Source: Acidobacteriota bacterium
GTDB lineage: Bacteria > Acidobacteriota > UBA6911 > RPQK01 > JAJDTT01
Length of the DNA stretch: 64,000 nucleotides
Assembly: GCA_028874215.1 (NCBI GenBank)
Contig: JAPPLF010000003.1
Coordinates: 143,580 to 207,579, forward strand
Direction: 5' to 3'
Below are positions 26,418 through 36,005 of the stretch, in pieces. Positions within the stretch are counted from its first letter, which is position 1, and every line of letters begins with the position of its first letter. Under the pieces are notes generated by a model. That model saw only the letters and a list, made by a program, of their open reading frames with translations, searched no databases and was not told the DNA's origin. The translations under genes and the position numbers were made by a program.

Positions 26418-28016
26418 ATGAGATTTCGTCGAGCGGCCTGGGGTCTTGCGGGCATGGCGTTTGCCCTGCTGCGCACCCTCGCGGCGCCGGCCTCGGACAA
26501 GCCGGTCGTGGTGGGCGGCGAGAAGCAACTATTCGTCGGACCCTGGACCGAAGACGGCCGGGACGAGCATCTCGTCGCGTCCATGCGCAACGTCACCATG
26601 CGGACCGGCGAGGCCATCGCCACCGGTAGGAGGGTGCCGCTGCCGGCGCCCGGATTCGTGGTCCGGGACGGGCCGCTATTCCGTCTCTACTACGGCGCGC
26701 CGGGCGTCGAATGCGACTATTGGAACCAGAAGCTCCACTGCAACCTCCTGCGTTACGCCGAGTCGGACGACGGCGTCGAGTGGCGGAAGCCGTCCCTGGG
26801 CCTGGTGGAATGGGAGGGCTCGCGCGACAACAACATCCTGTTCCCCAACGACGATTTTCCCTACGCCGTGGCCTCCGTCGGCGTCAACACCGTGTTCGTG
26901 GATCCCAATGCTTCCGGTCCCGCGGATCGCCTCAAAGCCAGCTTTAAACTCACTCCGCCCCGCGAACCCGATCCGGACGATGAAATGGAGCCGCTTCCCG
27001 ACGGAAAGGGGAAATACGGGTTCGTTTCCGACGACGGCATTCGCTGGAAGCGGATCACGGGCAAGCTGGGGACCTCGGGGGATGGAGGCTTCGAACCCTT
27101 CTGGGACGGCCGCATCGGCAAGTACGTGGCCTACAGCCGGGTCAAGACCTTCGACGACCCGCGGCAGTTGGCCTACTACCACCGGGTCTACGGCGAGCGG
27201 GAAATGGGCTGGCGGGCCCGGCTCCTCCGCATGGGGCGATCGGTGTCGGACGATTTCATTCACTGGACTCCGGAGGAGATCGTCCTGGCCCCCGACGAGG
27301 TGGACGAGGCCAATTCCGCGGCTCCGAACCGCGTCGACTTCTACAGCCTGCCCGTGATCCAGTACACGAGCCGGGTCTACGTCGCCTTCGTATCCATCTA
27401 CAGCCATTGGGAAGCCAAGATCAAAGAGGACGGATCGCTGAGCCAGTTCCCGGGGCGAGCCGACATCCAGTTGGCCACCAGCCGCGACGGGATCCGTTGG
27501 AGCCGGTCCCCGGGGCGGACCCCGTTCATTCGGCTGGGTCCGGAGGGGAGCTTCTGGGCCGGAATGCTCTTCGTGAAACGTCCGCTCCCGTCGGCGTCGG
27601 ACCCGCGGATGGAGATCTACTTTGACGGTTGGCAGAAGGTCCACAACGATCCGACCCGGACGGGGCAGCCGGTGCGGGGCGTGGCCGTTGCCCGGACCGA
27701 CGGCTTCATCGCGGCCGAAGCCGCGTATACGGGAGGGGAGCTGACGACGAAGCCGCTGGTTTTCGAGGGGACAACGCTCCAGTTGAATGCGGACACCGGC
27801 GCCGGAGGGATCGTTCAGGTGGAGATTCAGGACGAGTCGGGACGGCCGCTGGATGGCTTCACGGCGGCCGACGCCGGCGAGATCAACGGCAACTATCTGA
27901 AGGTCGCGGCGAGCTGGAGAGGCCGGTCCGACGTGAGCGGGTTGGCGGGACGGCCGGTTCGTCTTCGGTTCGTTATGCGGGATGCCCGGCTGTATTCCTT
28001 TCAGTTTGTCCGGTAG
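26418..28016 (+). CDS. Secreted five-bladed propeller, glycoside-hydrolase-like, paralogue 2
   Basis: 532 residues, 28 bases downstream of paralogue 1 and probably co-transcribed. The signal peptide includes [17 protein letters not shown]. Shared motifs with the other two copies: [36 protein letters not shown], and the terminal sandwich [21 protein letters not shown] ending LYSFQFVR. A perfect hairpin follows the stop at 28020. Substrate unknown. Confidence 0.7.
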   Translation: MRFRRAAWGLAGMAFALLRTLAAPASDKPVVVGGEKQLFVGPWTEDGRDEHLVASMRNVTMRTGEAIATGRRVPLPAPGFVVRDGPLFRLYYGAPGVECDYWNQKLHCNLLRYAESDDGVEWRKPSLGLVEWEGSRDNNILFPNDDFPYAVASVGVNTVFVDPNASGPADRLKASFKLTPPREPDPDDEMEPLPDGKGKYGFVSDDGIRWKRITGKLGTSGDGGFEPFWDGRIGKYVAYSRVKTFDDPRQLAYYHRVYGEREMGWRARLLRMGRSVSDDFIHWTPEEIVLAPDEVDEANSAAPNRVDFYSLPVIQYTSRVYVAFVSIYSHWEAKIKEDGSLSQFPGRADIQLATSRDGIRWSRSPGRTPFIRLGPEGSFWAGMLFVKRPLPSASDPRMEIYFDGWQKVHNDPTRTGQPVRGVAVARTDGFIAAEAAYTGGELTTKPLVFEGTTLQLNADTGAGGIVQVEIQDESGRPLDGFTAADAGEINGNYLKVAASWRGRSDVSGLAGRPVRLRFVMRDARLYSFQFVR

Positions 28017-28019
28017 GAG

Positions 28020-28039
28020 GGGCGATTTCCTAATCGCCC
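28020..28039 (+). terminator. Hairpin after propeller paralogue 2
   Basis: Perfect 8-base stem GGGCGATT / AATCGCCC with loop TCCT, 4 bases past the stop codon, followed by GTTCTT. One of a family of similar hairpins in the window. Confidence 0.6.
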
Positions 28040-28071
28040 GTTCTTCGTTACTAGATTGTCACTTTGGAGAT

Positions 28072-28091
28072 CGGCGGTTAGGAAACCGCCG
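28072..28091 (-). repeat. Hairpin of the same family in reverse orientation
   Basis: Stem CGGCGGTT / AACCGCCG with loop AGGA, the complement of the usual TCCT loop, so the element lies inverted relative to the others. It sits 68 bases before ilvD. Confidence 0.6.
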
Positions 28092-28158
28092 CCCCCGCCC
28101 CCGCCCCAGCCTTGCGGCTTGTCCTGTTCTCTCAGTATCTTACCGTCAGGAGGACGTC

Positions 28159-30021
28159 ATGCATCAGAGGGGATTCCGCAGCAGCATCACCACCCAGGGG
28201 CGGCGCATGGCCGGAGCCCGGGCTCTCTGGAGAGCCACCGGGATGAAGACGGAGGACTTCCGGAAACCCATCATCGCCATCGCCAACTCCTTTGCCCAGT
28301 TCGTCCCCGGCCATGTCCACCTGCATCCCATCGGCCAGAGGGTCAAGCAGGTCATCGACGCCAGCGGCGGGTACGGCGTGGAGTTCAACACCATCGCCCT
28401 GGACGACGGCATCGCCATGGGGCACGACGGCATGCTCTACTCCCTCCCCAGCCGCGAGCTGATTGCCGACAGCGTGGAGTACATGGTGAATGGCCACAAG
28501 GCCGACGCCCTGGTCTGCATCTCCAACTGCGACAAGATCACTCCCGGCATGCTCCTGGGAGCCCTGCGGTTGAACCTGCCCACGATTTTCGTCTCGGGAG
28601 GTCCCATGGAGGCGGGCCGCGCCCTGCTGGCTTCGGGGCCGGCCAAGCTGGATCTGGTGGATTCCATGGTGGCCGCCGGTGACAGCCGGATCAGCGACGC
28701 CCAGGTCCTGAAAATGGAGGAAGAGGCCTGTCCCACCTGCGGGTCCTGCTCGGGCATGTTCACGGCCAACAGCATGAACTGTCTCAACGAAGCCATCGGC
28801 TTGGCGTTGCCCGGCAATGGGACCATCCTGGCGACCCACGCGCTGCGCTGGCAGCTCTTCGAGCGGGCCGCCAAGCGCATCGTCCGGATGGCCCGGGCCT
28901 TTTACCTTGAGGGGGACGAGTCGGTGCTGCCCCGCAACATCGCCACCTTCGACGCCTTCGAGAACGCCATGAGTCTGGATATCGCCATGGGCGGGTCCAC
29001 CAATACGGTGCTGCACATCCTGGCCATGGCGCGGGAGGCGGAAGTGGATTTCACCATGGCCGACATCGACCGCCTGTCCCGCCAGGTCCCCTGCATCTGC
29101 AAGGTGGCGCCGGCCACGGGCAAGTTTCACCTGGAGGATGTGGCCCGCGCCGGCGGGATTCCGACCATCCTGGGAGAGCTCCAGCGCGCCGGGAAGATTC
29201 ACTCCGGAGTGGGGACCGTCTCCGGGGACGACATGAAGAACATGATTCGCAGGAACGACTTGCGGGACGGCAACGGCTCGCTTTGTGATTTCGCGCGCCG
29301 CCGGGCGCTGGCGGCTCCCGGAGGGGTTCGCACCCGGGAAGCGTTTTCTCAGGAGAGCTACTACCAGGCGTCCGACCTGGACTCGAGGGAAGGGTGCATC
29401 CGGTCGGCCGAGCACGCCTATTCCCAGGACGGAGGGCTGGCCGTCCTCTACGGCAATCTGGCCGAGGACGGGTGCATCGTGAAGACCGCCGGGGTGGACG
29501 AGTCGATCTGGGTCTTCGAGGGACCGGCCCGAGTCTTCGAGTCCCAGGAGGAAGCCTGCGACGGGATTCTGGGAGGAGGGGTCCAGGCCGGGGACGTGGT
29601 GGTGATCCGGTACGAAGGACCCAAAGGCGGTCCGGGGATGCAGGAGATGCTCTATCCGACCTCCTACATCAAGGCCCGGCAACTGGGCGCCAAGTGCGCG
29701 CTGCTGACGGATGGGCGCTTCAGCGGCGGGACCAGCGGATTGTCCATCGGACATGTCTCCCCCGAGGCGGCCGAGGGTGGGGCCATTGCCCTGGTGGAAG
29801 AGGGAAACCTGATCCGGATCGACATTCCCAACCGGACGCTGGAATTGGCGGTCCCGGACGAAGAGCTGACACGACGCCGCCGGCAAACGGAAGCTCGGGG
29901 CCGGGACGCCTACCGTCCGAGCGACCGCCACCGTCCCATCTCCCAGGCCCTGGCCGCCTATGCCGCTCTGACCACCAGCGCCGCCCAGGGCGCCGTCCGC
30001 GATATTTCCCAACTCGGTTAG
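28159..30021 (+). CDS. ilvD: Dihydroxy-acid dehydratase
   Basis: 620 residues from the ATG at 28159 (CAGGAGG upstream), the length of the long IlvD type. Iron-sulfur ligand cysteines are seen in [11 protein letters not shown] and [18 protein letters not shown]; the ETHRPxDxG-like start is [15 protein letters not shown], and [19 protein letters not shown] is the expected C-terminal motif. It dehydrates dihydroxy-isovalerate and dihydroxy-methylvalerate in valine/isoleucine synthesis. No other ilv genes are nearby. Placement beside catabolic genes leaves room for a sugar-acid dehydratase, but the motifs favour IlvD. Confidence 0.85.
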   Translation: MHQRGFRSSITTQGRRMAGARALWRATGMKTEDFRKPIIAIANSFAQFVPGHVHLHPIGQRVKQVIDASGGYGVEFNTIALDDGIAMGHDGMLYSLPSRELIADSVEYMVNGHKADALVCISNCDKITPGMLLGALRLNLPTIFVSGGPMEAGRALLASGPAKLDLVDSMVAAGDSRISDAQVLKMEEEACPTCGSCSGMFTANSMNCLNEAIGLALPGNGTILATHALRWQLFERAAKRIVRMARAFYLEGDESVLPRNIATFDAFENAMSLDIAMGGSTNTVLHILAMAREAEVDFTMADIDRLSRQVPCICKVAPATGKFHLEDVARAGGIPTILGELQRAGKIHSGVGTVSGDDMKNMIRRNDLRDGNGSLCDFARRRALAAPGGVRTREAFSQESYYQASDLDSREGCIRSAEHAYSQDGGLAVLYGNLAEDGCIVKTAGVDESIWVFEGPARVFESQEEACDGILGGGVQAGDVVVIRYEGPKGGPGMQEMLYPTSYIKARQLGAKCALLTDGRFSGGTSGLSIGHVSPEAAEGGAIALVEEGNLIRIDIPNRTLELAVPDEELTRRRRQTEARGRDAYRPSDRHRPISQALAAYAALTTSAAQGAVRDISQLG

Positions 30022-30139
30022 AGGACGGCCCGAAACTCCCGGCGAAGTAAGACAGGCGTCTTTCAGGCGCCAACCGGGTAGAGGACGGTCCGAATTTGGT
30101 GACGAAATCAGAATTAATGACGGCTTGAAGCAAATTTTT

Positions 30140-30175
30140 TTGACACTGTTGTTTTCATTTCAGCGGTGGTATAAC
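30140..30175 (+). promoter_or_regulatory. Conserved leader/promoter of small membrane protein 1
   Basis: TTGACA (30140) and TATAAC (30170) are conserved with the second copy at 30703. The 24-base gap is too long for a standard sigma-70 pair; TTGTTT at 30149 is an alternative -35. The whole stretch to the ATG, including CCACAACTTTCTTTTGGGGG, is nearly identical between copies. Confidence 0.5.
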
Positions 30176-30264
30176 TCACCCACTCTTGCACCATTGTCTT
30201 CTATATCCACAGCGGAGCCGATGTTGCGTACCACCACAACTTTCTTTTGGGGGGAGGATTATCC

Positions 30265-30585
30265 ATGGGTAGAATCATCGTTGCGTTGACCGTCCTGGTG
30301 GCCATCATCGAGGGTGTGGGCAACCTGGACACGGGAGGCATACTCGCCTTGGCCCTGGTCGTCCTGGGTATCATCTACGCGATAACCCAGATCGATCCTG
30401 AAGATGCGACTGGCGTGTTGGTCGTTGTCATCGCCTCCGGTGCTGCCGTGAGTTCGGGCGCGTTGGAAAACATCCCCGCGATTGGCGGGCCCGTGAACGC
30501 TATTCTCGGACAGATCGTCATGTCGCTGCATGCGGTTGCCGCCACCGTTCTCGTGTTGAGAATCATCAACCGGCTCAAGGGCTGA
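30265..30585 (+). CDS. Tiny polytopic membrane protein, tandem copy 1
   Basis: 106 residues from the ATG at 30265, with GGGGGGAGG about 8 bases upstream. Three or four hydrophobic helices (IIVALTVLVAIIEGV, GGILALALVVLGIIYAIT, VLVVVIASGAAVSSGAL, ILGQIVMSLHAVAATVLVLRII) end in NRLKG. A second copy with its own near-identical leader lies 250 bases downstream. The strong ribosome site and dedicated hairpin terminator suggest high expression. I do not recognise the family. Confidence 0.7.
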   Translation: MGRIIVALTVLVAIIEGVGNLDTGGILALALVVLGIIYAITQIDPEDATGVLVVVIASGAAVSSGALENIPAIGGPVNAILGQIVMSLHAVAATVLVLRIINRLKG

Positions 30586-30594
30586 ACTACGTGG

Positions 30595-30622
30595 AGAGGG
30601 GCGGTTTCCAGCCGCTCTTCTC
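30595..30622 (+). terminator. Hairpin after small membrane protein 1
   Basis: GAGAGGGGCGG pairs with CCGCTCTTCTC (two G-U pairs) around the loop TTTCCAG, 10 bases after the stop. Confidence 0.6.
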
Positions 30623-30702
30623 CCTTCTCACCTCATCATCGCACGTCCGGCGGGAAGCTCGGCTGAGCCTGTGACAAGTGAGGCGACTCCGGGTTTTTTT
30701 GC

Positions 30703-30738
30703 TTGACACTGTTGTTTTCATTTCAGCCGTGGTATAAA
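30703..30738 (+). promoter_or_regulatory. Conserved leader/promoter of small membrane protein 2
   Basis: TTGACA (30703) and TATAAA (30733) with the same 24-base spacing and flanks as at 30140. A T-run (GGGTTTTTTTG) lies just upstream. Confidence 0.5.
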
Positions 30739-30833
30739 CCTTCCAACCTTGCGCTATTGTCTTCCATATCCACAGCGAAAACGAAGCCGACGTAGCGTGT
30801 CACCACAACTTTCTTTTGGGGGGAGGAACATCC

Positions 30834-31163
30834 ATGGGTAGAATCATCGTCGCGTTGACCGTCCTGGTGGCAATCATCGAGGGTGTGGCCAAACCGGAGA
30901 CAGGAGGCATACTCGCCTTGGCCTTGGTCGTCCTGGGTATTGTCTATGCCATAACCGAGGTCGATGCTGAAAATGCGACTGGCGAGCTAGCCGTTGTCAT
31001 CGCCTCCGGTGCTGCCGTGAGTTCGGGCGCGTTGGGGGGGTTGGACATTATCGCGGGGATTGGCGGACACATCAACGCCATTCTCGGACAGATTGTCGTG
31101 GCGCTTTATGCTGGAGCGGCCACTGTGCTCGTGGTGAGGATCATCAACCGGCTCAAGGGCTAA
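30834..31163 (+). CDS. Tiny polytopic membrane protein, tandem copy 2
   Basis: 109 residues, strongly similar to copy 1 across its length (same start MGRIIVALTVLVAIIEG and end RIINRLKG), with a 3-residue insertion near GGLDIIAG. The leader, ribosome site and downstream hairpin are all duplicated. No recognised function; dimeric or oligomeric membrane assembly is possible but unsupported. Confidence 0.7.
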   Translation: MGRIIVALTVLVAIIEGVAKPETGGILALALVVLGIVYAITEVDAENATGELAVVIASGAAVSSGALGGLDIIAGIGGHINAILGQIVVALYAGAATVLVVRIINRLKG

Positions 31164-31171
31164 GTTTTATG

Positions 31172-31202
31172 GTGAGGAGCGGCAGGCCGCCGCTCCTCAC
31201 CC
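31172..31202 (+). terminator. Strong hairpin after small membrane protein 2
   Basis: Perfect 13-base stem GGTGAGGAGCGGC / GCCGCTCCTCACC with loop AGGCC, 9 bases past the stop. No T-run follows. Confidence 0.7.
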
Positions 31203-31410
31203 CCTCACGCCTCTTTCGTAATACGCAAGGCGGAAAAGCTCGGCGCTGGGGACAAGGGCTGAGCAATTCCTCTCAATCGCCGGACCTCCTTCGTCCATCC
31301 GGTTCGGCGCACCGTCGGCATCCGTCCGCCTTCATCGCCTTCCTGCGTCCCTATGCCGGGGTTTCCGGCCGTCTCTTCGCTTTGTTTCTCCAGCCTCTTT
31401 CGCGCTTTTT

Positions 31411-34400
31411 CTAGAAGTAGAACTTGAGCGCCCCCTGTAGCTGCCGGGCCGGTTGCGCTTTCCCCAGAGCCCCGAACTCGGAGGTTCCGAACTCACCGGT
31501 CTTGGACTGGCCCGTCAACACGAAGTTGGGATGGTTGGTGGCGTTGAAGGCCTCCAGGCGCAGCTCCAGCCGCCGGCTTTCCTGGAACTGAAAGGTGCGC
31601 CGGAGTGAAAGGTCCAGATTGATGACGCCCGGTCCCTCCACCGAGCTCCGTCCGGCGTTCCCGTAATGGAACATCTCCGGACGCCGGAACGCCCCGGTGT
31701 CGAACCACCGGGAGGGAGTCCGCTCCGAGCCGGCAAGGTTGGGATTCCGAATCCGGTCCGGCCATTGAGAATGGTAGGAGCCGGTGTCCAGCGTGTCGCC
31801 GGGCAGGTAGACGGTAAACCAGCCGCCGTCCTGGAAGCTGGCGATGGCCCGAATCGACCAGCCGCCGAGAATCTTCGCCATGGCCCCCTTGGAAAGAAAG
31901 GCGCGTCCGGCGCCGAAGGGCAGATCGTAGCCGGCGGTCACCATCACTCGTCTGGGCGCATGAGATTCGGAAAGGGCCCGGTTGGCGGCATGCGGCATGT
32001 TGCGGGATCGGAATCGGCGGCGCGAGGGCGGGCCCTGGTATCCGCCCCCGTTGTCGATCTGCCGGGACCAGTCGAAAACCAACAGGGCCGAGAGTCCGTA
32101 GCGGTCCGGTCTCTTTTCCACCTGCAACTGCATGCCGTGAAACCAGGCGTCCGCGTCGGCAAAGGGCATCTCGACGTTTTGCAGTTCGGGGTAAGGACGG
32201 CGCCGGCTCCGGTCCCCCGGACCGGGGACCGCATCGTTCAGAGAGATGGTCTCCAGACGGTTTATGGAACGAGATCCCAGGTACCCCACCTGCAAGAGGA
32301 CGCCCGGAGACCACCGGTGCTGAAGGCTCAGCCCCCAGGAATGGGTGGCCGCCAGCCGAAGGGGCGTCTCCATCCCCGAGTGGTTGGGAGCTGCCGAGTC
32401 CGCCAGGCTTTCCGGAAACGGATCTGACAATCTCAAGGTGGCCTGCTCCAGGGGCGCCAGGAACACCAGGCGCCGAGCGCCCGGACGTGGATTCTTGGCC
32501 ATTTCCTGAACCATGTTCAGATCGGGCTCATTGGAATAGATTCCGTAGCCGCTTCTCAGCACCGTGGCGTTTCCGAGCCGATACGAAATCCCCAGACGGG
32601 GAAGGATGGCGGAGGCCCGGTTCCACTCGACCAGGGGGAAACCGGGTTCGAAGCGGCCGGTTTGGGGAGCCGGCGGGTCCGCATCCACGAGCGGGGGAGT
32701 CAGACGTCCCTCGGCCACGTCGAAGTTGGCCATGAAGCCCCGCTTGTCCCGCCAGGGGAGCCGAAGCTCGTATCGCAGTCCCAGCGTGAGGGTCAGCCTG
32801 GGGCGGACCCTCCACACGTCCTTGAAGTAGAAATAGAAGCTGTTCTGGTGGAAGTTGCCGCGGAAGTCCTCGCCGCCCAACTCGGTGCGCACCGGATGTC
32901 CCAGCAGAAAGTCGGCGAACGCGTTTCCCGTATACCGGCTGAAGAACTCGAATCGGGAACGGCGCTGCATGACGTAGAAGTTGTAGTGCTGCCGGAATTC
33001 GACCCCTCCGCGCAGCGTATGGTTGCCGCGGGACCAGGAGACGTCGTCCTTGACCTGCCAGTTCCCCAGGTTGGCGTGCCCCACGGCGCCCGAGTCGCCG
33101 ATTCCGGTGTAACCCTGGATGACGATGGAGGGAACGCCGCTCCGGTCGGCCTCGCTCTTCAGCAGTTGCGGAATGCCGAGACCCAGAGGGACTTGGGGCT
33201 TGGGTCGGGACGGACCGGCGATGTAGGGGCGGAAGAACCAGTGGATGCTGGCCGCGTTGATCAGTCCGTTGCCCAGGGTCCTGGTGTTGGAGACCGATTG
33301 TCCGTAGCTCCGCAGGGGCTGTACCGCAGAAAAGACGCTGAATGTCCGAGGGGAAACCTGGGGACTCGAATCCCAGATGAAGCGGCCGGCCCATCGGCTG
33401 CGGGGCGAGGTCGCAAGGTCCACGCGCGAGATGATCTGGGGATTGTCCAGGTTTGCCGTCGAATCGGGACTGGTGAAGTTCAGGGGGCCGGGCGTATTCG
33501 GAGACGGCCAGAAGTGGAGGAGCTTCGTAGACATGGGATCCAGGCGTTGCCGAGGCAGCCGGCCGTCCGGGAACGGTTTCCCGGTCGTCGGGTCCAGGAT
33601 GGCCGATGAGAACTCGCCCCGCTTTTCGGCGTCGGTGGGAACGACGCCGGTCAACGGCCGGGTCTCCCGAATCGACCGGAGCTGGTAGGAGACGAAGAAC
33701 CAGGCCTGGTCCGCCCCGTCGTACAGACCGGGGATCAGGACCGGACCTCCCAGGGTCGCACCCAACTGGTTGCGCTTGAATTCGGCCTTCCCCTGTTCGA
33801 AGAAATTGCGGGCGTCCAGGTTGTCGTTCCGGTGAAACCAGTACAGGTTTCCGTGAAACTGGTTGCTGCCGCTCTTCGTCACCGCCGTGATCTGGCCGCC
33901 GGGACGCACGCCGTACTCGGCCGAATAGAGGCCGGTCTTCACGTCGAATTCCTGCAAGGCGTCGGTGCTCGCCTTGAACGGGGTATCGCCGTCTCCGTGG
34001 GTGAAGAGGGTGCCGTCGATATAGGTGAGATTGTCCTTGAACCTCATCCCCATGACCTGGACGTTGCCCCCCCTCGAAGCCGAGGGAGCAGCCCCCGCCG
34101 CCAGACCGGCCAGCTTTCCCATGTCGCGGGCGTTGACCGGCAAAGAGTCGAGTTTCTCCTGGTCGATGACCTGTCCCAGATCCGTCCTCCCGGCTCCCAG
34201 CAGAGCCGGCCCCGCTTGTTCGACCGAGGTTTCGGCGGCGTCCCCCCGCCGGAGTCGGAAATCCGCCCGGAGGGACTGTCCCACCAACAGATCCAGGTCC
34301 CGAAGAACCATGGTCCCAAATCCCGACGACGCCACGGCCACCTCGTACTTTCCCACCGGGAGGCCGTCGCGCCGAAAATAGCCCGCCGGGCTGGTGAGAA

Positions 34401-34602
34401 GCTCGACGGCCTGATTCGTGTCCTGGTGTCTCAGGCTGACCTGGGCATTCGCCGCGGGAGATCCGTCCGGCAGCAGGACCCGGCCCAGAATGGTGCCGGT
34501 GTCGATCTGGGCCATCAGGAGAACGCCGGCCGCGAGGCAGACGGCCAGAGCCGGCGCCGGAAGTATTCGAATGAGCCTCATGACAACTAATCCGCGCTCC
34601 AT
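31411..34602 (-). CDS. TonB-dependent receptor with carboxypeptidase-regulatory-like N-domain (Oar type)
   Basis: About 1060 residues; start is either 34602 or 34581, both giving a signal peptide (LPAPALAVCLAAGVLLMAQ). Next comes a CarbopepD_reg-like domain (TGTILGRVLLPDGSPAANAQVSL ... VGKYEVAVASSGF), a plug (VIDQEKLDSLPVNARDMGKLAG, IDGTLFTHGDG), and a large beta-barrel ending in the aromatic LQGALKFYF typical of outer-membrane insertion. Such receptors are greatly expanded in Solibacter-type Acidobacteria and import or bind large substrates. It is divergent from the enolase-superfamily gene at 34718, which may share its control region. Confidence 0.85.
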   Translation of the reverse strand: MERGLVVMRLIRILPAPALAVCLAAGVLLMAQIDTGTILGRVLLPDGSPAANAQVSLRHQDTNQAVELLTSPAGYFRRDGLPVGKYEVAVASSGFGTMVLRDLDLLVGQSLRADFRLRRGDAAETSVEQAGPALLGAGRTDLGQVIDQEKLDSLPVNARDMGKLAGLAAGAAPSASRGGNVQVMGMRFKDNLTYIDGTLFTHGDGDTPFKASTDALQEFDVKTGLYSAEYGVRPGGQITAVTKSGSNQFHGNLYWFHRNDNLDARNFFEQGKAEFKRNQLGATLGGPVLIPGLYDGADQAWFFVSYQLRSIRETRPLTGVVPTDAEKRGEFSSAILDPTTGKPFPDGRLPRQRLDPMSTKLLHFWPSPNTPGPLNFTSPDSTANLDNPQIISRVDLATSPRSRWAGRFIWDSSPQVSPRTFSVFSAVQPLRSYGQSVSNTRTLGNGLINAASIHWFFRPYIAGPSRPKPQVPLGLGIPQLLKSEADRSGVPSIVIQGYTGIGDSGAVGHANLGNWQVKDDVSWSRGNHTLRGGVEFRQHYNFYVMQRRSRFEFFSRYTGNAFADFLLGHPVRTELGGEDFRGNFHQNSFYFYFKDVWRVRPRLTLTLGLRYELRLPWRDKRGFMANFDVAEGRLTPPLVDADPPAPQTGRFEPGFPLVEWNRASAILPRLGISYRLGNATVLRSGYGIYSNEPDLNMVQEMAKNPRPGARRLVFLAPLEQATLRLSDPFPESLADSAAPNHSGMETPLRLAATHSWGLSLQHRWSPGVLLQVGYLGSRSINRLETISLNDAVPGPGDRSRRRPYPELQNVEMPFADADAWFHGMQLQVEKRPDRYGLSALLVFDWSRQIDNGGGYQGPPSRRRFRSRNMPHAANRALSESHAPRRVMVTAGYDLPFGAGRAFLSKGAMAKILGGWSIRAIASFQDGGWFTVYLPGDTLDTGSYHSQWPDRIRNPNLAGSERTPSRWFDTGAFRRPEMFHYGNAGRSSVEGPGVINLDLSLRRTFQFQESRRLELRLEAFNATNHPNFVLTGQSKTGEFGTSEFGALGKAQPARQLQGALKFYF

Positions 34603-34717
34603 GATACCTGTTGGCGAATTGCTTCCCATGTCCGCGGCGCGGGCTCCCGCTTGCGTAGCAATGGCCTTTCCTGGACACTCGGGTCCCAAACTGCCCAGCG
34701 ACAAGAGGAAGGAAACC

Positions 34718-35941
34718 ATGAATCGAAGAAGCTTCGTCGGTTCGGTGGCCGGGACTGCCGGGTTTGCCGCCGCCGTGGCCCAGGACGCTCAAGCAGAGGC
34801 GCGTCAGGCCCTGTCGGAGATGCGGATCACCCGGATTCGCTTCTACGAGGCCCCCTCCCGCGTCATGTTCAATCAGAGCGCCCACGTTTCTCTCGTCGAA
34901 ACCAACCAGGGCATCGTGGGGGTGGGCGAAGGGGGATCGGCGGACACCATCCGCCAGTGCGCCGGCCTGCTCATCGGAGAGAACCCGGCCCGCATCGAGC
35001 ATCTGTGGCAGCTCATGTACCGGGGGCACTTCTATCCCCCCGGACGGGAGAAAATCCACGCCCTGGGCGCACTGGACCTGGCCCTCTGGGACATCCGGGG
35101 CAAGGCTCTCGGCGTCCCCGTCTACCACCTGCTTGGAGGCCCGGTTCGGAAGCACATCGAGTGTTATTCGACGGGATTCGGGGGCTACAAGACGACACGG
35201 GATGCGGCCCGCGCCTGCATGGACGCCGGTTTTCGGGCCTTTAGAACCAGCACTCGGGGTTCGGGTGACCAGTACAACCCACGCCAATCCGTTCGCGACA
35301 CCTACAAGCTCTGCGTCGAGGTTCGAAAAGGGGTCGGCCCCGACGGCGATTGGGCCGTCGACTACCACACGCGTCTGGACATGCCCGACGCCATCCGGCT
35401 CTCCACCCTCATCGAGGACCTGGAGCCCTACTTCGTCGAAGACCTGATCCGCAGCGAGAATCCGGGCGTCTACCGGCAGTTGCGTCCTCAGGTGAAGGTG
35501 CCCATCGCCGTGGGCGAGCAGTTCGGCGACCGCTGGGACATCAACGAGCTGATCGAGGAACGGCTCATCGACTATTCGAGAGTCTCCCTCCCCAATGCCG
35601 GCGGCATCACCGAGTTCATGAAGATCGCGGTCCTTTGCGAGACCCACTACGTCGGATTGATCCCCCATTTCACCGGCCCGATTGCCACCGCCGCCCTGGT
35701 GCATGCCTGCAACGCCTTTCCGGGGCCCGTCCTGACGGAGATGCGGGGCAGCCGAAAAAAGGATCTGGCCCACCTGCCGGTGAGCTACGACTTCCGGGAG
35801 GGAAAACTCTGGCCCACCGACCGGCCGGGTCTGGGTGTCGTGGTCGATACCAAACCCCTGAAGCTGGTGGCCGAAGTCACGGAGCCGATGGCAGGCGCCC
35901 CTTTGAATCGGCGTCCCGACGGCTCCATCACGAACTGGTGA
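34718..35941 (+). CDS. Tat-exported enolase-superfamily enzyme (mandelate racemase/gluconate dehydratase-like)
   Basis: 407 residues; GAGGAAGG precedes the ATG. A twin-arginine signal (NRRSFVGSVAGTAGFAAAVA) leads into an enolase capping domain (RIRFYEAPSRVM, LWDIRGKALGVPVYHLLGG) and a barrel with metal ligands Asp in WAVDYHTR, Glu in YFVEDL and Glu in VGEQFGD, plus His in LIPHFTGP. This pattern fits acid-sugar dehydratases of the D-mannonate/gluconate group. Export to the periplasm is unusual for the superfamily. It is followed by a propeller paralogue and preceded divergently by a TonB receptor, suggesting a sugar-acid use locus. Confidence 0.8.
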   Translation: MNRRSFVGSVAGTAGFAAAVAQDAQAEARQALSEMRITRIRFYEAPSRVMFNQSAHVSLVETNQGIVGVGEGGSADTIRQCAGLLIGENPARIEHLWQLMYRGHFYPPGREKIHALGALDLALWDIRGKALGVPVYHLLGGPVRKHIECYSTGFGGYKTTRDAARACMDAGFRAFRTSTRGSGDQYNPRQSVRDTYKLCVEVRKGVGPDGDWAVDYHTRLDMPDAIRLSTLIEDLEPYFVEDLIRSENPGVYRQLRPQVKVPIAVGEQFGDRWDINELIEERLIDYSRVSLPNAGGITEFMKIAVLCETHYVGLIPHFTGPIATAALVHACNAFPGPVLTEMRGSRKKDLAHLPVSYDFREGKLWPTDRPGLGVVVDTKPLKLVAEVTEPMAGAPLNRRPDGSITNW

Positions 35942-35951
35942 CTATAGGAGT

Positions 35952-35969
35952 GGGGGTTTTCCTACCCCC
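35952..35969 (+). terminator. Hairpin after the enolase-superfamily gene
   Basis: GGGGGT / ACCCCC around TTTCCT, 10 bases after the stop; same loop type as the other hairpins. Confidence 0.55.
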
Positions 35970-36005
35970 GATTCCGGCTCGTCAATGAAGAAAGGGATCG
36001 GTGAC

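Noticed and set aside
28132..30012. 626-codon open frame antisense to ilvD
   Set aside because: Caused by high GC third positions; no start site or motif, and ilvD on the other strand is unambiguous.
30140..30175. Classical sigma-70 promoter TTGACA/TATAAC
   Set aside because: The 24-base gap is outside the usual 16-18; kept only as a conserved leader of unknown sigma type.
32528..35773. 1081-codon minus-strand frame crossing the TonB receptor and the enolase-superfamily gene
   Set aside because: Composition of a shadow frame (Arg/Gly/Pro-rich), spans two well-supported genes on different strands.
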